Below, one piece after another: positions 36,809 to 44,641 of a stretch of 57,912 nt of DNA. Origin of the DNA: Bacteroidota bacterium (GTDB lineage: Bacteria; Bacteroidota; Bacteroidia; Flavobacteriales_D; Sanyastnellaceae). The notes beneath the pieces are model-generated. The model saw only the letters and a program-made list of their open reading frames with translations. It was not told the DNA's origin and made no database searches. The DNA is taken from positions 1 to 57,912 of the forward strand of contig JAQCBJ010000009.1 in the NCBI GenBank assembly GCA_027621555.1. The letters run 5' to 3'. Each line of letters starts with the position of its first letter. The stretch's first letter is position 1. The translations under genes and the position numbers were made by a program.

Positions 36809-36838
36809 CAAGGGCCTGACATCGCTGTCAAGCCCTTG
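36809..36838 (-). terminator. Long hairpin between the thioredoxin-like gene and grpE
   Basis: CAAGGGC/GCCCTTG outer stem, TGACA/TGTCA inner stem, TCGC loop; about 12 pairs with one mismatch. It lies 27 bp after the thioredoxin-like stop (36866). No clear U tract follows on the minus strand, so termination is likely but not typical. The remaining bases to 36705 show no canonical promoter for grpE. Confidence 0.5.
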
Positions 36839-36865
36839 CAAATTCTGTCAGTCGTCGCGTGGAAC

Positions 36866-37429
36866 TCAGAAGCTCGTCACGTACTTGTCGAGTTGGCGGT
36901 GCAACTCGATGCCGCGAAGATTCTTGGCCACGATGATGCCGTTGGGGTCGACGAGGTAACTCATCGGCACGGAATTCACGCCGTACATCACGGCCGCCTC
37001 GTTGTCCCACTTCTTCAAGTCGCTGACGTGGTGCTTCCAATCCAAGCCGTCTTTCTTGATCGCGGCTTCCCAACGAGGGATGTCGGAATCGAGGGAGACG
37101 CTGAAGATCTCGAAGCCTTCGCCGTCCTTGAACTTGGCCTTCTTGTACTTCTCGTACGCACGGACCACGTTGGGGTTCTCGCGCCGGCAAGGACCGCACC
37201 AGGACGCCCAAAAGTCAATCAGCACGTAGCTGCCGCGCAAGTCGCTCAGCTTCATTTGCTTGCCCTTGGGGTTGTTCATGGCGATCTCTGGCGCTTCGTC
37301 GCCGATGTTGTGGCCAATTTTTCCGGTCACTTCGACGGCAGCGGGCGCGATGACGACGGGCTCTTCGCCGGTCGACCATCCGGACCAAACGAAGGTCGTC
37401 AAAGCCAATATTGCTCCTACTTTCCACAT
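36866..37429 (-). CDS. Thioredoxin-fold (TlpA/ResA-like) protein
   Basis: Probable periplasmic thiol-disulfide oxidoreductase. 187 residues from ATG 37429 (MWKVGAILALTTFVWSGWST), a signal peptide or membrane anchor. The thioredoxin domain has the active site WASWCGPCRREN and the cis-proline NSVPMSYLVDPNG. An earlier in-frame ATG at 37465 is possible, but a TATCTTTC promoter-like box abuts it with no room for a leader, so the later start gives the better signal sequence. 56 bp after murA. The partner protein is unknown. Confidence 0.85.
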   Translation of the reverse strand: MWKVGAILALTTFVWSGWSTGEEPVVIAPAAVEVTGKIGHNIGDEAPEIAMNNPKGKQMKLSDLRGSYVLIDFWASWCGPCRRENPNVVRAYEKYKKAKFKDGEGFEIFSVSLDSDIPRWEAAIKKDGLDWKHHVSDLKKWDNEAAVMYGVNSVPMSYLVDPNGIIVAKNLRGIELHRQLDKYVTSF

Positions 37430-37485
37430 GATGCGGGGGGATTTCTCAGGTCGTTGATTGAACATGAAAGATAGGATGAATGAGG

Positions 37486-38793
37486 TCAAACACGGACGAT
37501 GTGCGCTCCCAACGAACGCAAACGGTCATCGATGTGCTGGTAGCCCCGGTCGATTTGATCAATGTTGTGGATGGTGCTCTTGCCTTCTGCAGACAAGGCG
37601 GCAATGAGCAAACTCACCCCCGCACGGATGTCCGGCGAGGTCATGGTCACGCCGCGCAAACTCGACTTGCGGTCCAGGCCGATGACGGTGGCGCGGTGCG
37701 GGTCGCAGAGGATGATTTGCGCGCCCATGTCGATGAGTTTGTCCGTGAAGAACAGGCGGCTCTCGAACATTTTTTGGTGAATCAGCACACTGCCTCGGGC
37801 CTGGGTCGCTGTCACCAGAACGATGGACAACAAATCCGGGGTGAACCCGGGCCAGGGCGCGTCTGCGACCGTGAGCAAGCTGCCGTCGATGAAGGTGTCG
37901 ATTTCGTAGTGGTCCTGAGCCGGGACGTAAAGGTCCTCCCCGCGTCGTTCCATTTGAATGCCTAAGCGCCCAAACACGTTAGGAATCACCCCCAACTCGT
38001 CGTACGCGCAGTCCTTGATCGTGATTTCGCTCTGCGTCATGGCAGCCATGCCGATGAAACTCCCGATTTCGATCATGTCCGGGAGGCAGCGGTGCTCCGT
38101 TCCGCCGAGCGAAGGCACGCCTTCGATGGTCAGGAGGTTGGAACCGACGCCGCTGATCTTGCCGCCCATGCGGTTGATCATCTTGCACAGCTGTTGGAGG
38201 TAAGGCTCGCAGGCCGCGTTGTAAATCGTGGTCGTGCCTTCGGCCAGGGCAGCCGCCATGACGACGTTTGCCGTGCCGGTGACGGACGCCTCGTCGAGCA
38301 GCATGTAGGCCCCTTTCAACCCGTCGGGAGCGCTGGCGTTGAAGAAGCCGGACGCCGCATCGTAGCTGAAGTGGGCGCCGAGCTTTTGGAATCCGATGAA
38401 GTGGGTGTCCATGCGGCGGCGGCCGATTTTGTCGCCCCCGGGGCGTGGGATGGCGCCGACACCGAAGCGACCGAGCATGGGGCCGAGAATCATCACCGAG
38501 CCGCGCAACGCGCCGCCCTTGGTGCGGAACGACTCGGACTTGAGGTGGTCGAGGTTGACGTCGTCGGCTTCGAACCGCCACGAGCCCGGACCGAGGTGCT
38601 GCGTCTTGACGCCGAGGTCCCCGAGCAGGTTGATCAGCTTGTTGACGTCGACGATGTCCGGCAGGTTGTGGATGGTCACCGGCTCGGCGGTGAGCATGAC
38701 TGCGCAGAGGATTTGGAGTGCTTCGTTTTTGGCCCCTTGTGGAACCACGTCTCCCTGCAGCCGATGGCCGCCCTCAATGATGAAACTTCCCAT
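37486..38793 (-). CDS. murA: UDP-N-acetylglucosamine 1-carboxyvinyltransferase
   Basis: First committed step of peptidoglycan synthesis: transfers enolpyruvate from PEP to UDP-GlcNAc. 435 residues from ATG 38793 (MGSFIIEGGHRLQGDVVPQG). Lys22/Asn23 of the active site are present. The loop that carries the catalytic Cys115 in E. coli reads PGGDKIGRRRMD here, with Asp121 in that place; this change is known to make MurA insensitive to fosfomycin in other bacteria. The start follows from the family N-terminus and from the hairpin upstream; the frame to 38841 is rejected. 84 bp after the DUF4290-type gene. Confidence 0.95.
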   Translation of the reverse strand: MGSFIIEGGHRLQGDVVPQGAKNEALQILCAVMLTAEPVTIHNLPDIVDVNKLINLLGDLGVKTQHLGPGSWRFEADDVNLDHLKSESFRTKGGALRGSVMILGPMLGRFGVGAIPRPGGDKIGRRRMDTHFIGFQKLGAHFSYDAASGFFNASAPDGLKGAYMLLDEASVTGTANVVMAAALAEGTTTIYNAACEPYLQQLCKMINRMGGKISGVGSNLLTIEGVPSLGGTEHRCLPDMIEIGSFIGMAAMTQSEITIKDCAYDELGVIPNVFGRLGIQMERRGEDLYVPAQDHYEIDTFIDGSLLTVADAPWPGFTPDLLSIVLVTATQARGSVLIHQKMFESRLFFTDKLIDMGAQIILCDPHRATVIGLDRKSSLRGVTMTSPDIRAGVSLLIAALSAEGKSTIHNIDQIDRGYQHIDDRLRSLGAHIVRV

Positions 38794-38864
38794 GACCCCG
38801 AATTTCGGGGGTCGTTTCACGCGTTCCCGTGAAACCTGCAAGGGTTATCAACCCCAAATTGGGG
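38794..38864 (-). promoter_or_regulatory. Three consecutive hairpins upstream of murA
   Basis: Three inverted repeats fill most of the 84-bp gap: CCCCAAATTGGGG (38852-38864), GTTTCACG/CGTGAAAC with a 6-nt loop (38814-38835), and GACCCC/GGGGTC flanking GAATTTCG (38794-38813), whose stem touches the murA start codon. In the transcript the last stem would hide the initiation region. Possible functions are translational control or RNA processing between the two genes. No U tract follows any of them, so they are not plain terminators. Confidence 0.5.
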
Positions 38865-38877
38865 ATGCCGCGCCCCC

Positions 38878-39522
38878 TCAGCGGCGCTTCTTGCTCTTCT
38901 TTTGTGGACGCGCCAAGGCGTCGCTCGTCTTGCGGACGCTGCGCAAAATCTCCGCTTGGTTTTCGAGCTCTGTGCCCTCGGGCAGAATCCGGGCGCCGCC
39001 AGATTTGGCCTTCAACTCACCTGCGATAACGGAGTCTTCCACGGTGTTGCGATTCCACGTCAAGAAGTGGCGCTTCATGAGGTTGGCGAGCTTCACCACC
39101 AGGATGTTCTTTTCCTCGCCTTCCGGCATGGCCTTGGCGGCCTCAATCAAGTCGAGCGTCGTCTTGCCGTAGTGGCCCACGCGCGATTGGGCGTTGGGGT
39201 AATCCATGTCGGCGGGGCGGCTGTCCTTCTCCGCGGGCTCGGGCTTGGGGTACGGGCTGTCTACGTCGAGCTCGTAACGGGCCATCACGTGGAGCTGGTT
39301 CCAAAGCTTCTGCTCCGCCCCTTCCTTCTCGCCTTCCTGCGGCACCACGCTGCCCATCACGCTGACGATGGCGGCGGCACACTTGCTGCGCTCGGCCTTG
39401 TCGGCGATGCTGAGGCAGTGCTCGACCATTTGGTGGATGGAACGTCCGTACTCAGGGATGACCAAATCGTCCCGCATGCTGTTGTAGCTCAGCGCGTCAA
39501 AGTTGATGGAAGCGTCCGTCAT
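38878..39522 (-). CDS. DUF4290-family protein
   Basis: 214 residues from ATG 39522 (MTDASINFDALSYNSMRDDL). The segment LVIPEYGRSIHQMVEHCLSI and the following ERSKCAAAIVSVMGS belong to the DUF4290 family, a Bacteroidota protein of unknown function. No signal peptide or membrane segment; a Lys/Arg-rich C-terminus (RPQKKSKKRR) could bind nucleic acid. It lies upstream of murA, an arrangement common in the phylum. A TATCTTTG box at 39621-39628 would give a ~95-nt leader. The longer upstream frame is a shadow of the next gene. Confidence 0.8.
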   Translation of the reverse strand: MTDASINFDALSYNSMRDDLVIPEYGRSIHQMVEHCLSIADKAERSKCAAAIVSVMGSVVPQEGEKEGAEQKLWNQLHVMARYELDVDSPYPKPEPAEKDSRPADMDYPNAQSRVGHYGKTTLDLIEAAKAMPEGEEKNILVVKLANLMKRHFLTWNRNTVEDSVIAGELKAKSGGARILPEGTELENQAEILRSVRKTSDALARPQKKSKKRR

Positions 39523-39602
39523 GGATCTCGTCTTCTGGGTGCAATCGATGCTGTTTGTGTCTTGCGTCTCCCGGCCTCGCTGGCTGGGGCGCGGCGCATC
39601 GT

Positions 39603-40223
39603 TTACCGATGCTGCTCGGCCAAAGATACGAGGTTCTGCGCCTTTCCCCACGCTTCCATGCTCTGAACCAGTGCCCGGCCCATCTCCCTCAGCGCAGCCT
39701 CGTCCTTCACAAACGCCTCCCACCCGAGCGCCACCGGACCGGCCACCACACGCCGCCGCGACATGGCGACCAGCACCGCCTCCACCGTGTCGGGCTCCCG
39801 GTAGCCGGCGAGCCACCCGTGCGCCACCATCGCATCAAAGAACCGTCGGCTCCGCTCCGGCATGGCCTCGCGTTGCCGCGCAAGCACCGCTTCCTGCCCG
39901 GCTGCAAAGGCTGTGAGCGCACCGCATCCCGTCGCCAACCCGTCAAACTCCGAGGCCAACACGTGATCCACCAGCACGTCCCAAACCACCCCACTCCACT
40001 TCCCGCACGTCGCGCGCAACAAGGCTCGTGCCTCGCGGCTCGCCTCGTGGCGGTCGCTCACGTCGTCAATGGCCCGGTGCAGCCGGATGCCGCGCCCCAC
40101 GTCCACGCCCCACATGCCCTCCACGTCGCGCCCCTTCACGGCATCGCCCATGAAGTTGCCAAGCACGCCTCGGTCGTCCAAGCCTGCCCACGCTCCCACC
40201 ACCATGTGCGCCAAGTAATTCAT
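39603..40223 (-). CDS. AcpH-like acyl carrier protein phosphodiesterase (DUF479)
   Basis: Family members remove the 4'-phosphopantetheine arm from acyl carrier protein. 206 residues from ATG 40223 (MNYLAHMVVGAWAGLDDRGV). Family features: MNYLAH at the start, GNFMGDAVKGRD (~22-33) and LHRAIDDVSDRHEA (~50-63), which carries the conserved His/Asp pair of the HD-like site. The rest is helical. 80 bp before the DUF4290-type gene. The reaction has not been shown for Bacteroidota members. Confidence 0.78.
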   Translation of the reverse strand: MNYLAHMVVGAWAGLDDRGVLGNFMGDAVKGRDVEGMWGVDVGRGIRLHRAIDDVSDRHEASREARALLRATCGKWSGVVWDVLVDHVLASEFDGLATGCGALTAFAAGQEAVLARQREAMPERSRRFFDAMVAHGWLAGYREPDTVEAVLVAMSRRRVVAGPVALGWEAFVKDEAALREMGRALVQSMEAWGKAQNLVSLAEQHR

Positions 40224-40300
40224 CGCGTTCCTTCTGAGGTGCAATGCTCCGAAGAATCTCGCGGGCACGCAAAAGGCGCTGAAAAATTTACGTGAGTTGT

Positions 40301-40330
40301 TTGGAGAACGGAGAGGATGTGCTAATTTTG
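40301..40330 (+). promoter_or_regulatory. Promoter of tRNA-Gly
   Basis: TTG at 40301-40303, 19-nt spacer, TAATTTTG at 40323-40330: a perfect Bacteroidota consensus. The tRNA begins 47 nt after the -7 box, so a short 5' leader is trimmed off. Confidence 0.8.
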
Positions 40331-40377
40331 TCCTCCCGCAAACGAGCGGAACGCCTGAAACCTCTCAGGAAACAATT

Positions 40378-40450
40378 GCGAGAATAGCTCAGCTGGTAGA
40401 GCACAACCTTGCCAAGGTTGGGGTCGCGAGTTCGAATCTCGTTTCTCGCT
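40378..40450 (+). tRNA. tRNA-Gly (GCC anticodon)
   Basis: 73 nt, cloverleaf complete: acceptor GCGAGAA/TTCTCGC, D arm GCTC...GAGC, anticodon stem CAACC/GGTTG with loop TTGCCAA, T arm with TTCGAAT. Anticodon GCC reads GGC/GGU. Discriminator T; CCA is not encoded. Confidence 0.97.
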
Positions 40451-40454
40451 CAAC

Positions 40455-40483
40455 AAAAGCCTCCCACTTCGGGGGGCTTTTTT
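40455..40483 (+). terminator. Intrinsic terminator of tRNA-Gly
   Basis: GCCTCCC/GGGGGGC stem (one G-T pair) with ACTTC loop and six T at 40478-40483, directly after the tRNA. Confidence 0.85.
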
Positions 40484-40551
40484 CGTTGTGGGGCAAGGGT
40501 TTCCGCGGGTCGGAAACGTTGGAAGTCTGGCTGGTGAAACAGCGGTTGACG

Positions 40552-41368
40552 TCACTCGGAATCTTTCATGCAGCGGACGGAAAAACCGTAGCGAGGATTG
40601 TTGAAGTAGCGGGTGACTGACTCGTTGTTTGCAGTAAGTCCACGGAACCATGCAGTGGAAATGCCATTGGGAGAGGAACTCCACCAATAAGCATCAACAC
40701 CAGCCCAAACAAAAGAATTGCCACCTACCAAGATATAACCGCCTGGCAAACCTGAAAAACCGCTCGAATTCGATCCGTTCTGGCCATTCCAACCGCCATA
40801 GGACATAGACAAAGTCTGACCTTCATGAAGCCAGAAATTCACCTCGCCTGGTGCTTCAAGGTTTCCCCACAGCGGGAAGCCGTCGACATATTACGCTGAC
40901 TTGTGATTCGCACCAGACTTCGCGATGTACAAATACCTCAGATTGTAAATCTTCCCCTCTTGGGACGATGATCGGATCCATCGGTGCCCCAGATGTTATT
41001 GTCGTTGGGTTTAATCCACCTGCAACACTTCCCGAAGTCGTGACATACTCAGTTGATACCAAGTCACCATCAAAATTGCTCACGCCATCGAGATAGTGAA
41101 TCATGTCGAGTTCCTCCTGCTGAGATGAAACAGTTTCAGAAAGTGAATCCAGAGCACTTTGCATCCCGCTCAAAAGGGAGTCCAAAGGCAAGCTGTCAAC
41201 GAGAATCTCATTCGGAGAAAATGGCAATCCAAAAGTCGACAACACATCTTGGAGGTCAGAAACCCCTATCAAGCTGTCGGCATTCCCGTCAGGATTGTAC
41301 GGGTAAATGATCTGCGCTGCCGCTCCAAGGCTCACAGCACACATCATCAAAGCAACAAGTCGTTTCAT
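40552..41368 (-). pseudogene. Broken gene for a secreted surface protein ending in a FISUMP-type domain
   Basis: Reads from ATG 41368: signal peptide MKRLVALMMCAVSLGAAAQ, a dockerin-like short motif (DSLIGVSDLQDVLSTFG), a helical stretch rich in LDSL, then up to IIVPRG. There a run of four G (minus strand of 40954-40957) throws the frame off; this frame stops at 40856. Dropping one G restores KIYNLRYLYIAKSG...ANHKSA, interrupted by TAA at 40891-40893, then YVDGFPLWGNLEAPGEVNFW and a C-terminal FISUMP piece (GSNSSGFSGLPGGY, YWWSSSPNG, GFSVRC). So at least one frameshift and one nonsense change. The first two thirds of a usual FISUMP domain are missing, so it may also be a chimera. Confidence 0.75.
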
Positions 41369-41438
41369 TGGTCTTGATTTGAGGACCAAGAAGATACGAC
41401 ATAAGTCTAGTAGCTCAAAGCGTACACACACATGGGAA

Positions 41439-42494
41439 TTACCTGCCGCCCTGCAAAATCGAAGCCACTTCGTCGACAAAAACTAAGGGATCTATATCCA
41501 ATCCACTTGCAATCCAAGCCTGCTCCAGTGTTTGACAATTCAGAAGTTTAATCGTGAGAATTGATCTTCCTCCAACACAAGACTCCCCGCAAACAAGCAC
41601 GCCTTCTGCTCCGATTAACCGCCCCATTTCTCCAACTGTACTCTCGTCGAAAATTCCGCTTAGTCCTTGTTTTTGTTCCTCAAGCACAAATGAAAGATTT
41701 GATCGATCGATTATATCATAAGCGCCCATTAAACGAGCAGACACGAGTTGAGCGAGCCCTTCACCGTCGGTGTCTGTAGCGGAACATGTAGTCCCGCGCG
41801 ATCCTGAGACAAAAACAGCACTAATGGATTTGGAATCATTTCCGTATTCGAAAGTCATGCCATTTGGCAACTCTCTTTTTTGCGGATCAGGTTCCGCCTC
41901 CATAAACTGCTCGAATGACCTATCAGTGATTTCTTTGAAGTAAGAGACAGAGCTTTCTTCATCGAATGAAAACGAATAGGTTTTCAAACTCTGACCAAGT
42001 AGTGTCGCTAATTTTTTCGCGGCACTTTCGTAGCTTTCAAAAGGACTATACCCTTCTTGTCCCTCGGCGTCAATTGTGACAACTGGATCTCCCCAACCGC
42101 TAATGCAATCAAAAAATTCTATCCTGACATTTTTCCTATCTAACAAAAGAACATGTCCAAATAGCTGGGCTTTTTCGGAGGGACGAATCATGAACCTATC
42201 ATCCTCTCGGACAAACATGGAATAGTTGTTTTTTTTAGTCTCTTTGCTGAAATCACACGAATGAAGCCCTTCGGCAATCACGTCAATGAGATTTGGGCAC
42301 TCCAGCTTTGATTCCTTTAAATCTGCTTGATTTCGGCTAATCGTACTTGGAATTAACACGATAGACGACACCTCCTTTAGGGTCAAATATTTGTAGTTAT
42401 TCCAACTGAAATCCTCTCGTGCTACAGAAACCTGACCACTTCCTGTGGATTGGATTCCACAACAGATGACGAGCAGAAAAACAGGTAATTTCAT
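41439..42494 (-). CDS. Secreted CsgG/FlgO-like protein, function unknown
   Basis: 351 residues from ATG 42494. Signal peptide MKLPVFLLVICCGIQSTGSG. The C-terminal ~110 residues follow the pattern of the CsgG/FlgO superfamily: AQLVSARLMGAYDIIDRSNL, LEEQKQGLSGIFDEST, GRLIGAEGVLVCGESCVGG, then TIKLLNCQTLEQAW. The N-terminal part is not recognised. Base composition is clearly more AT-rich than in its neighbours, which suggests recent acquisition or relaxed selection. No partner genes of curli-type secretion are nearby, so the name is structural only. A -7 element ends 4 nt before the ATG. Confidence 0.7.
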   Translation of the reverse strand: MKLPVFLLVICCGIQSTGSGQVSVAREDFSWNNYKYLTLKEVSSIVLIPSTISRNQADLKESKLECPNLIDVIAEGLHSCDFSKETKKNNYSMFVREDDRFMIRPSEKAQLFGHVLLLDRKNVRIEFFDCISGWGDPVVTIDAEGQEGYSPFESYESAAKKLATLLGQSLKTYSFSFDEESSVSYFKEITDRSFEQFMEAEPDPQKRELPNGMTFEYGNDSKSISAVFVSGSRGTTCSATDTDGEGLAQLVSARLMGAYDIIDRSNLSFVLEEQKQGLSGIFDESTVGEMGRLIGAEGVLVCGESCVGGRSILTIKLLNCQTLEQAWIASGLDIDPLVFVDEVASILQGGR

Positions 42495-42498
42495 TTCT

Positions 42499-42506
42499 CA
42501 AACTTA
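42499..42506 (-). promoter_or_regulatory. -7 element of the CsgG-like gene, 4 nt before its start
   Basis: TAAGTTTG on the minus strand, an exact TAnnTTTG, ending 4 nt before ATG 42494. No TTG at the proper -33 distance. Confidence 0.6.
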
Positions 42507-42602
42507 GGCATAACCTCTACTGAAACATCGACGATTCAAGATTCCTACGTCGGCCAAAGCCTGTCATCGCATTAAGATGGCCGTCGGTTTGGACGGGTGA
42601 TG

Positions 42603-42610
42603 CATCTTTG
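42603..42610 (+). promoter_or_regulatory. -7 element of the cyclophilin gene, 4 nt before its start
   Basis: CATCTTTG ending 4 nt before ATG 42615. The first base departs from the consensus. It overlaps the alternative in-frame starts near 42597, which are therefore rejected. Confidence 0.5.
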
Positions 42611-42614
42611 CGGC

Positions 42615-43046
42615 ATGAACGCCAAGATTCACACCGACCACGGCAGCATGACCGTGGAGTTTTTTGAGAAGGACGCACCCAACACGGTCGCGAACTTTGT
42701 GAAGCTCGCCAAAGAGGGCTTTTACGAGGGATTGAAGTTTCACCGCGTGATCCCAGGGTTTGTGGCCCAGGGCGGATGTCCGCAAGGCATTGGAAGCGGT
42801 GGGCCTGGGTACACCATCGACTGCGAGCTCGACGGGGAGAACCAGCATCACGACAAGGGCGTGCTGAGCATGGCCCACGCAGGCCGAAACACCGGCGGCT
42901 CCCAGTTCTTCATCGTCCACAACCGTGAGAACACCGCACACCTCGACCGCAACCACACGTGTTTTGGCAAGGTGACGGAAGGCCTCGACCTCGTCGAGAA
43001 GATCAACCAAGGCGACACCTTCCGCGTGGAGGTCATTGAAGACTGA
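42615..43046 (+). CDS. Cyclophilin-type peptidyl-prolyl cis-trans isomerase
   Basis: Speeds proline isomerisation in folding proteins. 143 residues from ATG 42615 ([20 protein letters not shown]), a minimal cytoplasmic cyclophilin like PpiB with no signal peptide. Active-site motifs: [13 protein letters not shown] (Arg and Phe), [10 protein letters not shown] and the substrate-groove [12 protein letters not shown]. Single-gene unit between two accessory patches, with its own promoter box and terminator. Confidence 0.92.
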   Translation: MNAKIHTDHGSMTVEFFEKDAPNTVANFVKLAKEGFYEGLKFHRVIPGFVAQGGCPQGIGSGGPGYTIDCELDGENQHHDKGVLSMAHAGRNTGGSQFFIVHNRENTAHLDRNHTCFGKVTEGLDLVEKINQGDTFRVEVIED

Positions 43047-43064
43047 ATCGAACAGCTGCAAATG

Positions 43065-43097
43065 AAAAAAGGGCGGCCTTGGAGGCTGCCCTTTTTC
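43065..43097. terminator. Bidirectional intrinsic terminator
   Basis: GGGCGGCC (43071-43078), 5-nt loop, GGCTGCCC (43084-43091), with A run before and five T after. It ends the cyclophilin gene and the convergent pentapeptide-repeat gene. Confidence 0.87.
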
Positions 43098-43144
43098 TTG
43101 CCGCATGGCCTGAAAAGCGCACGGCTTAGCACTGTGATCAGACT

Positions 43145-44281
43145 TCAGTCCTTCTTTTCGCGGAGGCCGTCGTTGTAGCGGTTTTGGCTAATGACAATCT
43201 CGTAAACGTCCATGCGGGTCGTGTCGCCCTTAGCCGACACCTCCTCAGCCACGTAGCTTTTGATCACGTAGTCTTGGGGGAGTTCAGGTGCCGTGCCAAC
43301 GAGCTTCTTCATGACCGCACCTACGAGATTGCACGTGCTGAGGTCGGTGCCTGTAAAATCGGCGCCGTCCACCATGGCGCCTTCAAACGACACACCTCGC
43401 ATGTTTGCACCTTTGAACGAGCTGTTGCGCACCATGGCGCCTCCAAATTGCGCTCCTGTCAGGTTGCAGTTTTCAAAAGAAGACTTGTCCACGCGCGAAT
43501 CGCGCATGTTCGCGCCGCTGAGGCTGGCTTCGACGAAGTCGGTTTGGTCGAACATGGCGTTGTAGAAGTTGGTGCCATTGAACACGCACTCCTCGGTGAA
43601 CTTGGTGAGCAGGAACGTCGCGTCTTCAAAATCGCCGCCCGACATGTTGCACTCCTCCAAGAGGCAGTTCTCAAACCGCGCCGAGCGTGCACTCATCGCG
43701 CGCATCCCATCTGGGGCGGTGTCGTACAGCCCTTCGTACGCCAACGCGTCTGTCGTCCAAGCTTGAAGCAAGGCCGAGCTGAAATCGGCTTCGTCGAACG
43801 AGGCGCCTTGGACGTACCACGAGGCCATTTGGGCTCCGTGGAACTTGGTCTTGGTGGCAATGAACCCTGTGGCGTCCACCATTTCCACCGGTTCGCCGTC
43901 CATGTGAATGGCGGAGAAGTTGGCTTGGCTGGCGTTGGCGTAGCGCAACGAGGGAGGGGTCAAAAAGTCGACCGCCACCCACTGCGAGTGACGCAAGTCC
44001 ATGCCGTCGAGCGGCACCACGGGCCCCATGTCCCCCATCGGTTCGCTGTTCTCGAAGCGGGATCCGTTCAACACACAACGTCCGCCGTTGACCATGCCAA
44101 AGTTTTTGCCCACTTCCATGAACACAGTGCCGGCCATGTTGCAATCCGACACGTAACCGCTGGCGTTGGCGCGTCCGGCGCGCTTGCCGCGGTAAGATTG
44201 CGCGTCCGCTGTGAATGCCAACATCACCAAGGCGCTGGCCACCAAAAGCCCGAGGGGGCGAGGGTTCGTTTGAAACATCAT
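43145..44281 (-). CDS. Secreted pentapeptide-repeat protein
   Basis: 378 residues from ATG 44281 (an ATG at 44278 is equally possible). Signal peptide through FTADAQS (about residue 28). Residues ~85-320 are built of A(D/N/S)F/LxxA pentapeptides, e.g. YANASQANFSAIHMDG, FVEASLSGANMRDSRVDKSS, FKGANMRGVSFEGAMVDGAD, predicting a right-handed quadrilateral beta helix. The last ~55 residues are charged and not repetitive. Exported repeat proteins of this kind are common in Bacteroidota, with no known role. The gyrase-protecting members are cytoplasmic, so that function is unlikely. Confidence 0.85.
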   Translation of the reverse strand: MMFQTNPRPLGLLVASALVMLAFTADAQSYRGKRAGRANASGYVSDCNMAGTVFMEVGKNFGMVNGGRCVLNGSRFENSEPMGDMGPVVPLDGMDLRHSQWVAVDFLTPPSLRYANASQANFSAIHMDGEPVEMVDATGFIATKTKFHGAQMASWYVQGASFDEADFSSALLQAWTTDALAYEGLYDTAPDGMRAMSARSARFENCLLEECNMSGGDFEDATFLLTKFTEECVFNGTNFYNAMFDQTDFVEASLSGANMRDSRVDKSSFENCNLTGAQFGGAMVRNSSFKGANMRGVSFEGAMVDGADFTGTDLSTCNLVGAVMKKLVGTAPELPQDYVIKSYVAEEVSAKGDTTRMDVYEIVISQNRYNDGLREKKD

Positions 44282-44298
44282 TGTGAATCGATTCCCTG

Positions 44299-44306
44299 CG
44301 AAGGTA
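44299..44306 (-). promoter_or_regulatory. -7 element of the pentapeptide-repeat gene
   Basis: TACCTTCG on the minus strand, 17 nt before ATG 44281, giving a predicted leader of about 13 nt. Confidence 0.5.
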
Positions 44307-44337
44307 AGCAGGGTTGACGTTGGCTGGAATCGGACGC

Positions 44338-44366
44338 AAAAAAAGCGCCCACGGGGGGCGCCTTTC
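44338..44366 (-). terminator. Intrinsic terminator next to the tRNA-Leu 3'-end copy
   Basis: Minus strand: GGGCGC...GCGCCC stem (44361-44345) followed by seven T (44344-44338). No intact gene on the minus strand lies directly upstream of it; what does lie there is the 14-bp copy of the tRNA-Leu 3' end. It looks like the original terminator of that tRNA. Confidence 0.75.
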
Positions 44367-44368
44367 AT

Positions 44369-44382
44369 GTACCCGGAGCGGG
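44369..44382 (-). repeat. 14-bp copy of the tRNA-Leu 3' end
   Basis: gtacccggagcggg is identical to 46632-46645, which covers the 3' acceptor end and part of the T stem of tRNA-Leu. Both copies are in the same orientation, 2.26 kb apart, and each is followed on the minus strand by a terminator. Bases beyond the 14 diverge, though short matches (gaaccc, acccattc) continue. Confidence 0.6.
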
Positions 44383-44641
44383 TCACTTATCGAACCCATT
44401 CTTCTCAAACGTTGATGAACTCTTGACTCTTCGTGATTCTCTCGAAGAAGAGGGCCTCATCGCCAGATTGACCGCATTGCCCAGCATTGCTGAGAAAGGG
44501 CCTCATAATCCCATCCCCTACCGTCCTTAAACCACTCTAGGTAGGATTAGAATGGCAAACTGTGGGACAGATGATTGGGCCTATTTCATTATCTTTTCTC
44601 GTGAGCATGATAATTGTATCACATATGCAAGCTCAATTCGA

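Noticed and set aside
40552-40842. FISUMP tail as a separate small gene
   Set aside because: It has no ATG start or signal peptide and continues the frame of the broken upstream gene.
40954-40957. Programmed ribosomal frameshift at the G run
   Set aside because: The restored frame still meets a TAA at 40891-40893, so a simple programmed shift would not give the full protein.
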